64,000 nucleotides of DNA, from assembly GCF_945859705.1 (NCBI RefSeq), contig NC_079136.1:5869501-5933500 (forward strand), written 5' to 3'. A program made the translations under genes and the position numbers. This stretch comes from Episyrphus balteatus. Lineage: Eukaryota; Arthropoda; Insecta; Diptera; Syrphidae. Below the pieces are notes generated by a model. It was given only the letters and a program-made list of their open reading frames with translations, did no database searches and was not told where the DNA came from. Below, piece after piece: positions 12,281 through 24,292 of this stretch. Numbering within the stretch: the stretch's first letter is position 1; the number at the start of each line of letters is the position of its first letter.

Positions 12281-13225
12281 GGGTAAGGTGGTATAAGAGT
12301 GCGCATTTTAGACAAAACACCAAATAAAACAATAACAAAAAGAATTTAACTACTTTTTTTATATATAGTTCTTAGTTTATAATCAAAGCAACGAAAAAAA
12401 CTTAAAACTGGTAACAAAAAAGTATTAATTCAAAAGTTATAAACAAAATACCACGTTAGGTCAATTGCGCACTGTTATACATACTATTGTGTAAGAGTGC
12501 GCGGCTTAGTTTGTAAGAGTGCGCAGCTGCGTACAGGTGTAAGTTCGCACAAAAGTCGCAAATAAAACTGCCTATCTGTAAATAAACAGAGTATTGTTCA
12601 ACCCATCACTCCTTGCATGAGGAACAATCAATTTAGTCTTCGATTAATGGTTCCGAGAAAATTTCAATACTTCCTAGTTACTTTCATTCGCTTGTTTTTT
12701 GCAAATCTTGTATTTGGTTTCTTTTTGGTTGGAATTGCTTTTTCTAGCTGCTGTTTGCTGGTATATGGACAAATGCCAGTTATTTTGAAACCTTGGATAG
12801 CATTTACTGCTCTAATAGCCCGCGCACTCTTATACATCATCATGGTGCGCACTCTTACACGTTCAGACATGTAATCGAAGAATATATATGTATTTCACAA
12901 TGTACTTTATGACCAATCTTACGTGTTCCTCAAATGTTTCTTTTTGTCGACTTTTCAATGTCCCATACTTTGTTTATTTTTATTTTTTGTTGTTAAGCGG
13001 AAAATTTAATTTGTTTGGTAAGAAAAATTGGAAAAAAAAGTGCTAAAAAACTTAAACTTAACTAGCACCTCTGTTTACAAACACATTTGCATGAAATTTT
13101 GACAGCAGATCAAACTCATTTAGATCTTTCCAAAATAAGTGCATTCAGTCTTATATTCCCTTTCAAACCGTAGAAAATGGCCTTGCGCACTCTTATCAAC
13201 CGCGCACTCTTATACCATCCTACCC
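12281..13225 (-). mobile_element. TA-flanked pogo-like DNA transposon remnant
   Basis: Terminal inverted repeats of about 24 bp with two mismatches begin GGGTAAGGTGGTATAAGAG on the left and, reversed, GGGTAGGATGGTATAAGAG on the right. TA lies at both outer edges (12279-12280 and 13226-13227). The phrase TAAGAGTGCGC recurs several times near both ends, probably as subterminal transposase-binding repeats. The minus strand at 12664-12870 encodes a fragment resembling the end of a pogo/DDE_1 transposase domain. The size (945 bp) is far below an autonomous element, so it is a deletion derivative. It is nested in the AATCCCG-array element. Confidence 0.65.
12664..12870 (-). pseudogene. Pogo-type (DDE_1) transposase C-terminal fragment
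   Basis: A 68-codon minus-strand frame contains NAIQGFKITGICPYTSK. Pogo/Tigger/jerky-type transposases have a similar conserved phrase near the end of the catalytic domain, of the form A-x-x-GF-x-x-TGI-x-P-x. The frame ends in a basic stretch (KKKPNTRFAKNKR). No catalytic aspartates or CENP-B-type DNA-binding domain are present. The assignment agrees with the TA duplication of the enclosing element, but it rests on one motif. Confidence 0.5.
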
Positions 13226-13829
13226 TACCTACAAAACATTATGAAACGGTAAAAAAACATAAAGTTGAAATATAATTAAATAAAATTTCTTTTGATTGTG
13301 TAGTGTGTACTTAATTTAAGGTGTTGTAATCATTTTAAGTTATTATAAATCTATGAGATTATCACGATTTAATTTTTCTTCGGAAACTTTAAAGTAAATA
13401 TTATTTTGTTAATTGATTTCTTTTTAATATTACATTGTTTACTTTTTCATATATTTTTTTTATATGTCATATTTTTTTGTTAAATCTCTTTTGAAAAATC
13501 TCTCATTTTTAATTTGTTTTAATTTTTTACTATCCCGATTATGCAATCAAAACTTGGTTGATTTATTTTAAAAAATCGTGCGATTTTTTTAAATAAAACA
13601 ACTAAGTTTTGATTGCAAAATCGGGATAATAAAAAACGGAATTTTAAAAATCGGGATTATAAGAAACGGGATTTTGAAAAACGGGATTTTAAAAGCGGGA
13701 TTTAAAAAAAACGGGAATATAAAAAGCGGGATATCGAACCCAACCCGTTTTTTTTAATTAATTAAACACTGTTAAAGTGATCTTTTGAACACAAAACTAA
13801 GTATTCCATTTGATTACTTGTATAAGAAG

Positions 13830-14175
13830 AAATTAAAAAAAAATTGAAAATCGTTAGAGTTTTCTAACATTTTTCAACAAAAAAAATTGGTATATATAAT
13901 TTTAAAGAAAATATTATTCAACACGTAAAAGCAAAGTTTCGATAAAATTCATCAACTCGTTTTCAAAAAATTGATTTTTCATGTTTTACCATGTTTGAAG
14001 AAAATCGCATAGCTAGTGTAGGCTGTAGCTCCAGTTATATACAGACAGACAGAATTTCTTTCTGGTCAAACTTTTTCGGCATTTCTCATCATCGTACTGA
14101 TTAGTTTCTCGAGCCCGTTTTTTTTTCGAATCCTCTATTAAGCCTACCTTTATCGCAAGTAAAAATTTATTTTCC
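13830..14175 (+). repeat. mini-me/DINE-like dispersed repeat, copy 2
   Basis: It shares with copies 1 and 3 the phrase AAATCGTTAGAG, the block GTTTGAAGAAAATCGCAT, then GGCTGTAGCTCC, a short (CAGA)n tract (14041-14052), TTTTTCGGCATTTCTCATCATCGTA, and the tail TATCGCAAGTAAAAA (described here in parts). The microsatellite is much shorter than in the other copies. Non-coding. Confidence 0.6.
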
Positions 14176-15949
14176 CTTCTACACTGAAAAAAATTATTTT
14201 AATAATAACTATGTTAGTATCTACATATTTTAATTAAAGATTTCACTTTTATTTTTGTTAAAATAACGATTTTTTACTAACACAATAAACAGTAAATTTT
14301 GAAATAAAATACTTTTTCAAAAAAAAATTTGTGAGAAGAGTAAATTCACGAGTGAAAGAGATTCCCGTACATTTTGCACGTGAACTACTTCACGTCGCGT
14401 CGTGAAGAAATACTCTCAATTTTTTTTTTACCACGAAAGTTCACAGGAATGTTGAAGGGTGACCAAAAAAAATGTATGAATTCACTTCACGATTATTGAC
14501 AATATTTTTTTATAAGGTGTATGGTGGTCATTTTATTTTCCTTGACTAAGATGACAAACTCAAACCCTGTTCGTTTGTTTGTCTTATTTATTTTTTTTTT
14601 TTTTAATTTTTATTTAACTACATTTTATACCGTCTATATATCCCACTGTTGGTATGGTAACAGATCGTAATAATGAGGATACGATGATGAAGTGAAAAAC
14701 TGGTTGTTGCTGTTTTTGTTGGTAGATAATACTACCTACAATCCTTAGTTTCCACTTCGTTTTTCATTTTACATCAGGCTTATAGTCTAATTACAAGGCC
14801 ATTTTTATTTATTTTTTTTTTTTTGCCAAAAGGAAGCATCTCTTTGATAGATTCATCCAAATCTGACACTTGTTGGATGGTGGTGTATTCTTTCGAAGAC
14901 AACAAATTTTTTAATGGCATTACAAAAACTTATGGAAGCAATTTGTTAGAAATTAATGGTCTTTCAAATTGAAATTCGAGAATATTTTTAACTATCTTTC
15001 GTGAATAATTTAATGACAGAATTGTAAGACAATCATCAATCATGACAAAAAAAAAAAAACATTCAATTATAAATGTATATGTCTTTATGAGTGGTAAAGG
15101 GGAACAAAATGGTTTGAAGGAAATTAAAATTTTGTGAAATTGATATTATTTATGGAAGATTGTTACTGGTGAATTAAGGAAATTAAGAAATTATCATAAT
15201 CGATTGGAAGATATTTTAAGCTCTTAAGAGTTTACGACGTAGTTTCTTATGAATTTATTATACATGAAAAATGACAATCAAATACATATATTTTTCATAA
15301 TTTATTTTATTCTTGAGTTTGCTTTGGTTTTGAATAGTGGTAAATCAGTACGACCGACAGTTCCAGATGGGAGGTGGTTTCAACCAATCATCATTTGAAC
15401 AGGGCAGCCTAGGAGATACATTTTTAAATTCGTGGTTTTATTTAATTTTTCTTGGTAAATTGGTTTATTTGTTTCCGTTCGTCGACTAAAATCTGGAACG
15501 AGAATTTTGACCCAAATTAGATTTAAAGCTTTACAAGTTGCCTTTAGTGACTAAAAATTTAGTAATTACATAATTCTAATTATTACTTTTTTTTATATTT
15601 TTTAAAATTCATTATAATATGAATGTTGTTTTTACTGAATTTTGTGAGATTTAACGTTTGGTTATTTGTCGAAATGAGTGTTTAAATTGATAATGCAAGG
15701 TTATCAAGTCTAACTTAAAAAACACTTAAAAAACAAAATAAGCATGCCATTGAATTTGTTTGATGAAATTTAAAAACTCCGGCATTTAGAAAAAAATCTT
15801 TATTTGGTTACAACTTTTTCTAGGGTGGTCCTGGTCATTGTCGAGTTATTTTGATTTTCATTCAATCCAACATTAAAAGAATGTGTCCTATGGCCATATA
15901 GCATTAATAAATTTTTTTCAGTTAATAAAACTTCCTAGCCCCCCAACTT
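14176..15949. other. AT-rich non-coding stretch
   Basis: CACTGAAAAAAAT at about 14184 resembles a common MITE terminus, but I found no partner. A patch at 14340-14480 has repeated TTCACG/CGTGAA words (GCACGTGAACTACTTCACG). Nothing else was recognised. Confidence 0.4.
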
Positions 15950-16733
15950 AAAAAAAAAAATAAAATAAAATAAAATAAAATAAAATAAAATAAAATAAAT
16001 AAAATAAAATAAAATAAAATAAAATAAAATAAAATAAAATAAAATAAAATAAAATAAAATAAAATAAAATAAAATAAAATAAAATAAAATAAAATAAAAT
16101 AAAATAAAATAAAATAAAATAAAATAAAATAAAATAAAATAAAATAAAATAAAATAAAATAAAATAAAATAAAATAAAATAAAATAAAATAAAATAAAAT
16201 AAAATAAAATAAAATAAAATAAAATAAAATAAAATAAAATAAAATAAAATAAAATAAAATAAAATAAAATAAAATAAAATAAAATAAAATAAAATAAAAT
16301 AAAATAAAATAAAATAAAATAAAATAAAATAAAATAAAATAAAATAAAATAAAATAAAATAAAATAAAATAAAATAAAATAAAATAAAATAAAATAAAAT
16401 AAAATAAAATAAAATAAAATAAAATAAAATAAAATAAAATAAAATAAAATAAAATAAAATAAAATAAAATAAAATAAAATAAAATAAAATAAAATAAAAT
16501 AAAATAAAATAAAATAAAATAAAATAAAATAAAATAAAATAAAATAAAATAAAATAAAATAAAATAAAATAAAATAAAATAAAATAAAATAAAATAAAAT
16601 AAAATAAAATAAAATAAAATAAAATAAAATAAAATAAAATAAAATAAAATAAAATAAAATAAAATAAAATAAAATAAAATAAAATAAAATAAAATAAAAT
16701 AAAATAAAATAAAATTAAATAAAATAAAAACAA
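15950..16733. repeat. Very long, pure (TAAAA)n microsatellite
   Basis: After an A-run at 15950-15960, the pentamer TAAAA repeats for about 770 bp, roughly 150 units. I see only two blemishes: a four-base unit near 15996 and a TTAAA near 16714. Purity over such a length suggests recent expansion. The A-run at its start would fit an origin in a retroposon poly(A) tail, but no body is recognised upstream. The 261-codon minus-strand frame of FYFIL repeats is a by-product of the five-base period and not a gene. Confidence 0.98.
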
Positions 16734-19200
16734 GATATTTTTGGATCTGGTTTTCTGTTTTTGTTTAAAAACAAATAAAAGAATTTTTAAAACTTAATTA
16801 CTACTTAATTGCATAAAATTTTGAAAAAAAATTAGTCTGAAACTACAATTTTTTTTTCAAAATTTTGATTTTGAAAATTAATTTTTCAAAAACTATGGAA
16901 TAAAATGAATTTATTTAAAATTTTTATAAAAGGTATAGCACGTTATTGTAGGTGTAACCCCTCCTCGCTAAACGAGGGGGAATAGAGCCCCTCCTTTCAT
17001 AGGGTTTTTTTCTTGTCTCGATCCTACACGCTCTAGCTTTTTGGCACAATACTCCTGAATCACCCTGTATATGAAGCAGTAATCTCAGATTTAGGTTTTT
17101 GATACCAAAATTAAATAGAATAAAAGCAATTTTTTTAATTTATTAGGAATAATTTGGAAAATTTGAAGAATTATTTTTTAACCCTTTCTCTTCTCTCATG
17201 TAACATTTTTTTAAAAATTTGTAAAAAATATTAAATTAAACAATTTTTTAGGTAACGATGGCTTAATTGAAAGATAATAATGCCTAGTTACTGGATTATT
17301 ACAAAAAGTTAGTCAAATATCATACCTTTAATTTTTTTTATCGAGAAAGGGACTGAAATTCAAATTTTTTTTTTTTCCAAAAAAATTTTTTTTTATATAA
17401 TGGTCACAATTTTGAAAAAAAGATATAAAAAATGTTAATGCAGAAAGTGTTTTGTTTTTTTGCTTAGAATAAGTAGCATACATTATAGTTTCATAAAAAG
17501 TTATTTTCCCAGTTCTCCGACTTTTTTTGGTGGTCATAGGCAGTGCATGTTACTTACATGCAACATGAGAAAAACACATTAGTTTTGCTATTTATTATTT
17601 TGGAAAATAACTTTTTGCTATTCATATTTCTTAGTTGTGATGTTTTTGACCCGATAATACCGAAAAAACATTTTTTAATATTGATTTTCATAGCTTGGGT
17701 TCGAAAGGGTTAAGAACCATTACTGTTATGTTATGTCTTTAACATAAAATAATAAATAAACAAAAAAATAGGAACACATTTATGACGATTCAATTACAGT
17801 CATCCATAAAATCAATAATTTTGAGTGTGATTTTTATAGCTAAATAATCCTATAAAGTTCTGCAATGTTTCGAGTAGATTTTAAAAAAAATTAAAGGTTC
17901 ACATCTTTTTGAACGGCAAAACTCAAACAATTTTTCAGCAACTTATTTTTTAGGTTATTTTCAACAACAAAAACAAAGTCAAGAAATTAATATTTTGCTT
18001 TAAAAAATACAGCTTACTTGAAACAAGAAACGTAAATTTTTACAAAATTTTAAGAAAATTAACTTTTTTGTTTAAGAAAAAAAATTTTTTAAATTAACTT
18101 TTAACCTTTTTCTTAATATTTTTTAACGTACCAAATTTTAAAAAAATATCCAAGTAACCTTTTATATATCCACAACCTTTGCATATATTTTTTCTCAACA
18201 CTGCCTTCTCTTCTCCCTCCCTCATCCCAATTCCAGCTATCTGTTGCAATTCAATTGATTTTCCCTTTCTTTACACAATTAATCCTACAATTCAATGATA
18301 TTCTTTACTCATTCCCTTCAAATAAATGAGTTATACAGTGCAAACTAAACCATCCTCTTTTTCAAAATGGTGACTTCTCCCACTAACATCCCAACAAATT
18401 GTGTTTTATAATGTGAAGATGTTTCCAAAACAAATTACATGAAAAAAAAAATTGTCTTGTTTTCCAAATTGGCTGACAGCGTTGACAAAATTTAACTTCA
18501 ATTAACAAACTGAAATGAAAAAACAATTTTTTTCTTTAATCCATAGTAATTCATAAATAAATGAATGAAATAAATCTTTTAAATTTTACAGAAAACTTTT
18601 GTTTTCTTTGTTTGGAATTTTAAACATTAGAAACCGTTTTCTCTTCACATTTTTAATCACTAAACTTTTTCATTTTGTAATGTTTAATGTATAATTGACA
18701 TTTTTTAATAGGCCAAAGGTTGGTTTGTGGCCTTTAGTCGAAATAATACGTTTTGACCAGACACAAACGAATCACATTACACAATTGGAGTAAAGGTCAT
18801 AAGCCAACTTTAAAAATTTAATTTAATTCAATGGTCTTTAAAAAAATTAAAAACAAAAATACTTCAATTGTTTACGTTTCTTCTTCTTTATAATATTAAA
18901 GGTCATTCTGTATCTCCAACAAAGATCATAATGTTTTATCTTTGAAAAGAAAAAAAAAAAAAAAAAAGAAAAAAAATGTTACGTATACACCACAGTGAAC
19001 CTTTAATTAATACGAATTTCGATACAATGGAGTGAGAGAAACTCCATTTCATTGATTTACCTGATGGAACACTATTTACAACTCAGAATTTCAATAAAAT
19101 AAATAAGAGAAAAAACCGTTATGGATATTGAATGATAATGTTAAATATTGTTTAACAAAATACAAACAAATATAGCCTTGTATAAATTGCTAGTCTTTTA
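16734..19200. other. AT-rich non-coding stretch with one GC-rich hairpin patch
   Basis: Mostly A/T homopolymer-rich sequence. At 16950-17065 a GC-richer patch contains the small hairpin CCTCGCTAAACGAGG, followed by CACCCTGTATA at 17052-17062. The last phrase matches the terminal sequence of the mariner-like MITE at 21383-21677, so it may be a solitary element end. No gene is seen. Confidence 0.4.
18979..19000 (+). repeat. Dispersed 22-nt motif GTTACGTATACACCACAGTG (family of five)
   Basis: The consensus is roughly GTTACGYATACRCCAYAGTG followed by AMC. Further copies lie at 27985-28007 (+), 21901-21922 (-), 34940-34960 (-) and 60563-60584 (-). The sequence beyond the motif is not obviously shared. 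It could be a terminus of an eroded repeat or a functional short site; the sequence alone does not decide. Confidence 0.55.
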
Positions 19201-20460
19201 ACTCATTCTCCATTACAATGTTGATACACATTGTGCATATTTTAATTAATTAATCCTTTACAATTCCAAGCCACTATACACATAGCCTTCAGCTTATTTA
19301 ATATGTAAGAAAACAAGAACATGCATCCGAGAGGCCTTCATTTATAAACATTCTCTATCTCTTTCACTCTCTCTGACATTAAACCTTCAAAATTATATTC
19401 AATGAAAACAAACTGCTTACATTATTATACCAAAACCAAAAAAAAGGAAAGAACAAAAAGAAAAAAGTAAAACATCATAACTGTTGAACCATTTTTGTTA
19501 CACGTTATCCCAGACATGACTACCAGACTCTAAATGTGCGTACATACATTTTTGTTCTTCATATAGCCTCTATAACAAGACTCTACTTGCCTTGAGCTAT
19601 TTCAACCTTAATATCCATGAATTCATTCCCACCCTTTTGTGTTGTATAGGCCTAGTTGAAAAATAATAAAGTATCTCTCTATCTTGTGTATATAAAAGGT
19701 ACAGAATCCTGGTAAAGCAAAAAAAAAATACAAAAATACAAAAATAGACATCAGTGTTATGAAACAAGTAATTTTTTATTCTAGTAATGTGACTTCATCA
19801 ACTTCAACATTTTCTTTTTTTGGGCCTCACAAGAGGCAACATCAACAAAAAAAAAAAAAAAAAATTACACAAAAAAACATGCAACAAAGACACTTCACAA
19901 AAAGAGCGTATAATGAATTTCCCAGGACCCAGAACAAACATTTGGATTCTGTCAAAATATCCCGTGGCCATAACATTGAACCATCACACCATCTTTTCTC
20001 TGTGCTATTCATTCATGTCCCCTCTATAAGCTTTATGTCATAAAATTGTGCACCATAACATTTACCAAAGGAATTCCCTACGGCTTTTTAATAAGTGTCG
20101 CCTACTGACTGCTGGCTCCTATTCATTTGGGAACGTGCGTCGTCGTCATCGTCTTTTTTCTGTTTCTTTGTCCAAAGTCAGGTCGATGTCCTTCTTATAT
20201 TCCTTTAAGAAAAAAGAACTTGAGCATTTTAGCCTGGCCATAATATAAAGATATTACAATAAACATAAGTAAAATATATCGCATCATTGTCATACACAAA
20301 GATTATCCATATTATTGTTTCAAAATAGTCTTTCTCATCGTCATCGTTGTGACAAAATGGCGATGGCAAAACGCTTGTAAGTTACATAATCTTGGTATTT
20401 TTGGAGAGTCGAATCGAAGCCCGAAAGGCATGTCAGTCAATTTAACGATCTGGGAAAAAT
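19201..20460. promoter_or_regulatory. Low-repeat island; candidate regulatory region
   Basis: This segment lacks the inverted elements seen on both sides and is less homopolymeric, with CG-containing blocks near 20100-20170 and 20330-20460. Overlapping short frames (at most 94 codons) have no recognised domain and are interrupted by homopolymers. I call no gene. A regulatory or untranslated-exon role is inference from composition. Confidence 0.2.
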
Positions 20461-21380
20461 GTTTAGCTCTTACGAAATAACACGCCTACTTCTAAACACA
20501 CTACAATGAACATGAGCAACGAAAAAACGAAACCTTTTATCTGCGATACGAACACACAAAAACCGATAGCCTTTGGGAATATTGCTTTAGCTGGAAATGG
20601 CTATTGACTTAAATCTGAAAACATAATGGTGTAAAAGGGTTTAAGGACCTTGGGGAGATGAAAATCTGAAAATGCTGATTTTGTTTGTTTCTTTTTTTTT
20701 TTGTTCTTCTGATTCTTTTTAAGTCCTTGGAGATTGAACGTTGTTAAAATAAAATCGATGAGAAAACAAAAGAAAATTATTATTATTTGTCCTTTTTAAA
20801 GGATAATCGAGAGTCTCAAAAGGCTGTTACTAAGTTAATTGAATATAAGATTCCGCTTCATCTCATTTTTTTGGAAGCCGTAAAAATTTTCGTTTTAGGT
20901 TTCCGCGAATTTTTACGATTTGGGAAACACTGTCACGCGTTTTGTGACTAGATTATTTTTTTTTTTTTTTTTGAAAAATTGGATTATCCCTTTGCAAATA
21001 AATTAAATTTTGAAAAATGAAATAAGGACCAGTGAGTGCACACAGGAATGGTTGATGGAGATATGGTACCACAAATTTATTTGTGTTCATGTATTTTATT
21101 ACTTTTTACTCGAAAATAGTTTTACGATTGCTTATTCAATAAAAACTGAAGACGTTGAGAGATTCTTTTATGAATTTAAACATATCTTGGAAATAGTTCT
21201 CTACTTTCTGTGTATATGTTTTAAATCTTTTCTTGCAAAGTAAAAATGATTTTTTTGGAATTTTACGTACATAACACAACACTTTAGTTCTAGAAGTTAG
21301 ATATTGCATCGTTTTAAAAGGCACTTCGTAGAATTAAAGTCATTTTAGTTTCTTTTAAAGTCGGAATTTTCCAAGATATA
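20461..21380. other. AT-rich non-coding stretch
   Basis: No terminal repeats, gene or RNA recognised. Homopolymer T run at about 20957-20971. Confidence 0.4.
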
Positions 21381-21382
21381 TA

Positions 21383-21677
21383 CAGGGTGTCCCACAGTCA
21401 CCGCCCCAAACGAAAACCATGGATTCGTGAGGTCATTTTAAGTCCAAAAAATTAAGAGGTAATTTTCTCTTTTTCGTCCCGTTTTCGAGTTATGACGGTT
21501 TTTATAATTTGGTCCCTTTTCTTTTAAATGGCTTTATCTTTGCCAAACTACGTCTTATTTGAAAGACTCGAAAACGGGACGAAAACGAGAAAATTAGGTA
21601 CCTCTTAAGTTTTTCGACTCAGAATGACCTCAAGAATCCATGGTTTTCGTTTGGGGCGGTAACTGTGGGACACCCTG
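21383..21677. mobile_element. Mariner-like MITE, CAGGGTGTCCCACAGT termini
   Basis: The ends CAGGGTGTCCCACAGT and ACTGTGGGACACCCTG are perfect inverted repeats with TA on both sides (21381-21382 and 21678-21679). The inverted similarity continues inward: CCGCCCCAAACGAAAACCATGG against CCATGGTTTTCGTTTGGGGCGG (given here as matching blocks), then CGTCCCGTTTTCGAGT. Nearly the whole 295 bp can fold into one hairpin. No coding capacity. TA target and CAGGGTG ends fit Tc1/mariner-type cut-and-paste. Confidence 0.85.
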
Positions 21678-22241
21678 TATACAATTTACAAAAACGTTTA
21701 TATGTTTCTTAGGTATGTACCTATATTTAAATCAATTTAACGCCGCATTCATTAGTAATACAAAAAAAAATTTACATTTATATTACTTTTTGAAATGCGG
21801 TTTATTCGCAAAATGAATTCTGAGTCAAAAAAAAAACTTGTTTTTGTATAGTTATAAATTTATTTGTAACGAACTCAATTATAAATGAAAACCCGAAAAG
21901 GTCACTATGGTGTATGCGTGATATTTTTATAATCTTAAGAAAATGTCCTTCTGTAATCTACTTTTGCGGTGCCCATAGAACATATTTATTTTTGCTTTAA
22001 AATACTAGAATCACTAAAGCAAATTATATATCAAAACTGGGACGAAATGCTTCGATTTCGATTTTTCAATGAAACTAAATTATTAATTAATAAACTATGA
22101 ATATGTATAGATATGTTTTAAAAATTGCCACTGTTGATGTTTTTTTATTTGTTACAATCCTAAGGTTTTTGTGTATAAAAAACAGTTCCATAAATTTTGT
22201 TTAAAATTCATAATAGTATCAATAGATTATCTAGGTTTTTT

Positions 22242-22477
22242 AACCGACTTCCAAAAAGAAGGAGGTATTCAATTCGTCTGTGTTTTTTGTTTTATTTTTA
22301 TTTTTTTTTTTTTGTTTGTTACCTCATAACTTTGGACTAAGTGAACCAATTTTGATAATTCTTTTTGTATTGGAAAGCTGGTGCCTGCAGTTTCGTCCCA
22401 TTTCAATTTCGTCCAGTTATTGCCATAGAAGCTATGAGAAAAACCATAAACCCAGTTTTGATCGATGGAAGTAGGTT
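22242..22477 (+). repeat. AACCGACTTCC short inverted-repeat element, copy 1
   Basis: It starts AACCGACTTCCAAAAAG and ends GATGGAAGTAGGTT, a short imperfect terminal inverted repeat. The interior has TACCTCATAACTTTGGACT and CCATAAACCCAGTTTTGAT. Related copies are at 49855-50065 (minus, nested in a hAT element) and 34706-34810 (partial). Short elements with these ends are widespread in insect genomes; the superfamily is not established here. Confidence 0.7.
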
Positions 22478-22600
22478 TTTTTTGATAAAAGTCTTATAGG
22501 ACATGGAAACTGTTTTCCATTGTTTAGATGGTATAGGAGCAATTTACTCACAAATTGATTAAAAAACAAATATTTTACACAACATAAACACCTATAATAA

Positions 22601-23902
22601 CACTGTGATAGTTCGATTTTGCAACAGAAGCGAGACACATCGATTCTAGTTAATTCGAGTATGCTGAATTCAGTGGTGGCAACCGTTTTGAAAGTTTGGC
22701 TCAAGTTTTCGAGATATTTCGAAAATAAAATCTTAGGTCGGGACTATTAAAATACTGATAATTTCGAATAATTAAGTTTTTTTAAGCAGTTTTTAGTTTA
22801 GAGAAAAGCTATTCCTGTATATAGCTATATGTTTAACACTATTCCAACCTAGATTGTGATGTTTCGGTCGCTTACAAACATTTTATAAACAAAAACTTCA
22901 CTTTTTCATGTTTTTTTTATTTTGTTGACTTTCAAAGCCTTTAATATGGAGGCAATTTGAGTTAAACATTGATTCGGGATATTTTATATTATTTAAATAG
23001 CATATCATTCCAAAAATGAATAAAATACTGCAAACCTGAAAAAGTTCATTAGTGAAAATTAGTCTATTAAGCTACGGAAATGTATTAAATAACACTGGTA
23101 AGCTAAATTAAACTTTTTTTTTGCCACAAGAACCAAAATATACTTTTCTGAAGGTGAAAGGGGTGCTGAACTCGAATCCGAAGCCATACATATAATATTT
23201 GGCTTCCTTTTTTTTTTTTAAATATTACAGTTATAAAAGGGAAATAACGTTATTTTGACTGCTTTTATCCCGACATGATGTAAGTATACAAGAACGTTTT
23301 TTGTTTTTCCAAAAACTGTTTAATTCATTAATTTATTTTCTGATATATCTTAAGCTTAAGCTGAAAATCCAAAAACTATCTTAATTTAATCTTAAGTTCA
23401 GGTTTTGATACATTTCCGTAGCTTAGTAGGCTGATTTTCACTAGTGAACTTTTTCAGATTTGCAGTATTTTATTCATTTTTGGAATGATATGCTATTTAA
23501 ATAATATAAAATATCCCGAATCAATGTTTAACTCAAATTGCCTCCATATTAAAGGCTTTGAAAGTCAACAAAATAAAAAAAACATGAAAAAGTGAAGTTT
23601 TTGTTTATAAAATGTTTGTAAGCGACCGAAACATCACAATCTAGGTTGGAATAGTGTTAAACATATAGCTATATACAGGAATAGCTTTTCTCTAAACTAA
23701 AAACTGCTTAAAAAAACTTAATTATTCGAAATTATCAGTATTTTAATAGTCCCGACCTAAGATTTTATTTTCGAAATATCTCGAAAACTTGAGCCAAACT
23801 TTCAAAACGGTTGCCACAACTGAATTCAGCATACTCGAATTAACGAGAATCGATGTGTCTCCGCTCTGTTGCAAAAAAAAAGTTCTAAAAACTATCACAG
23901 TG
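22601..23902. mobile_element. Long-arm inverted-repeat element with TAA duplication
   Basis: The ends CACTGTGATAGTT (22601) and AACTATCACAGTG (to 23902) open arms of about 490-500 bp (to about 23090, and from about 23405) that are nearly identical reverse complements. Shared phrases include AACCGTTTTGAAAGTTTGGC and TAGTCCCGACCTAAGATTTT. A unique spacer of about 315 bp separates them. TAA flanks both sides exactly, as expected for PIF/Harbinger-type insertion, although CACTG-type ends also occur in other families. The left arm differs by small gaps. There is no transposase, so it is non-autonomous. Confidence 0.8.
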
Positions 23903-24292
23903 TAATTTGTATAAATATATATAAGTATTTAGATAAACAAAAAAAAAATGAATTTCATCCTTGTATATTTAATAAAAAAAATGTTTTTTTTTTTGTAAGA
24001 CAATTTTAGAATTTTCAAATCAAAAATAAATTAAAAACATTTTACTTACCCGTCTTTCATTAAAACTTTTCGTATTAAAATGTATATTTACTAAACATAA
24101 TTTTTTGTGTTTGTTTAATTTTAAGAAAACATTTTCATGCGGCAATTAAAATGAAGTACATACCAAAATAGTCAATAAAAAATTTGGGTATCAGATTGTT
24201 TTTCGAGAAGGAATTAAAGGGTGAGGGTCAACAAAACAGTAAAAATATTATTATTTAACTTTTTCAATAAGCCCTAGTTTTTCTCTACAACT

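Larger units (their letters stand above)
12030..13750. mobile_element. Element with inverted AATCCCG arrays and a GGGTTGGG end
   Basis: The left array (12030-12180) repeats AAATCCCG about every 10-20 bp. The right array (13613-13748) repeats the complement CGGGATTT in the opposite orientation, forming a degenerate tandem-in-inverted repeat. The right end reads GATATCGAACCCAACCCG, which reversed begins CGGGTTGGGTTCG. The left terminal bases are missing or overwritten by the neighbouring palindromic MITE. The interior is AT-rich and contains a second, nested element (12281-13225). The architecture resembles 37930-38286, which uses a different motif but the same GGGTTGGG end. Superfamily unknown. 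Confidence 0.55.

Noticed and set aside
15948..16733. 261-codon minus-strand open frame of FYFIL repeats
   Set aside because: It is the translation of the (TAAAA)n microsatellite; a five-base repeat lacking stops gives an open frame automatically.
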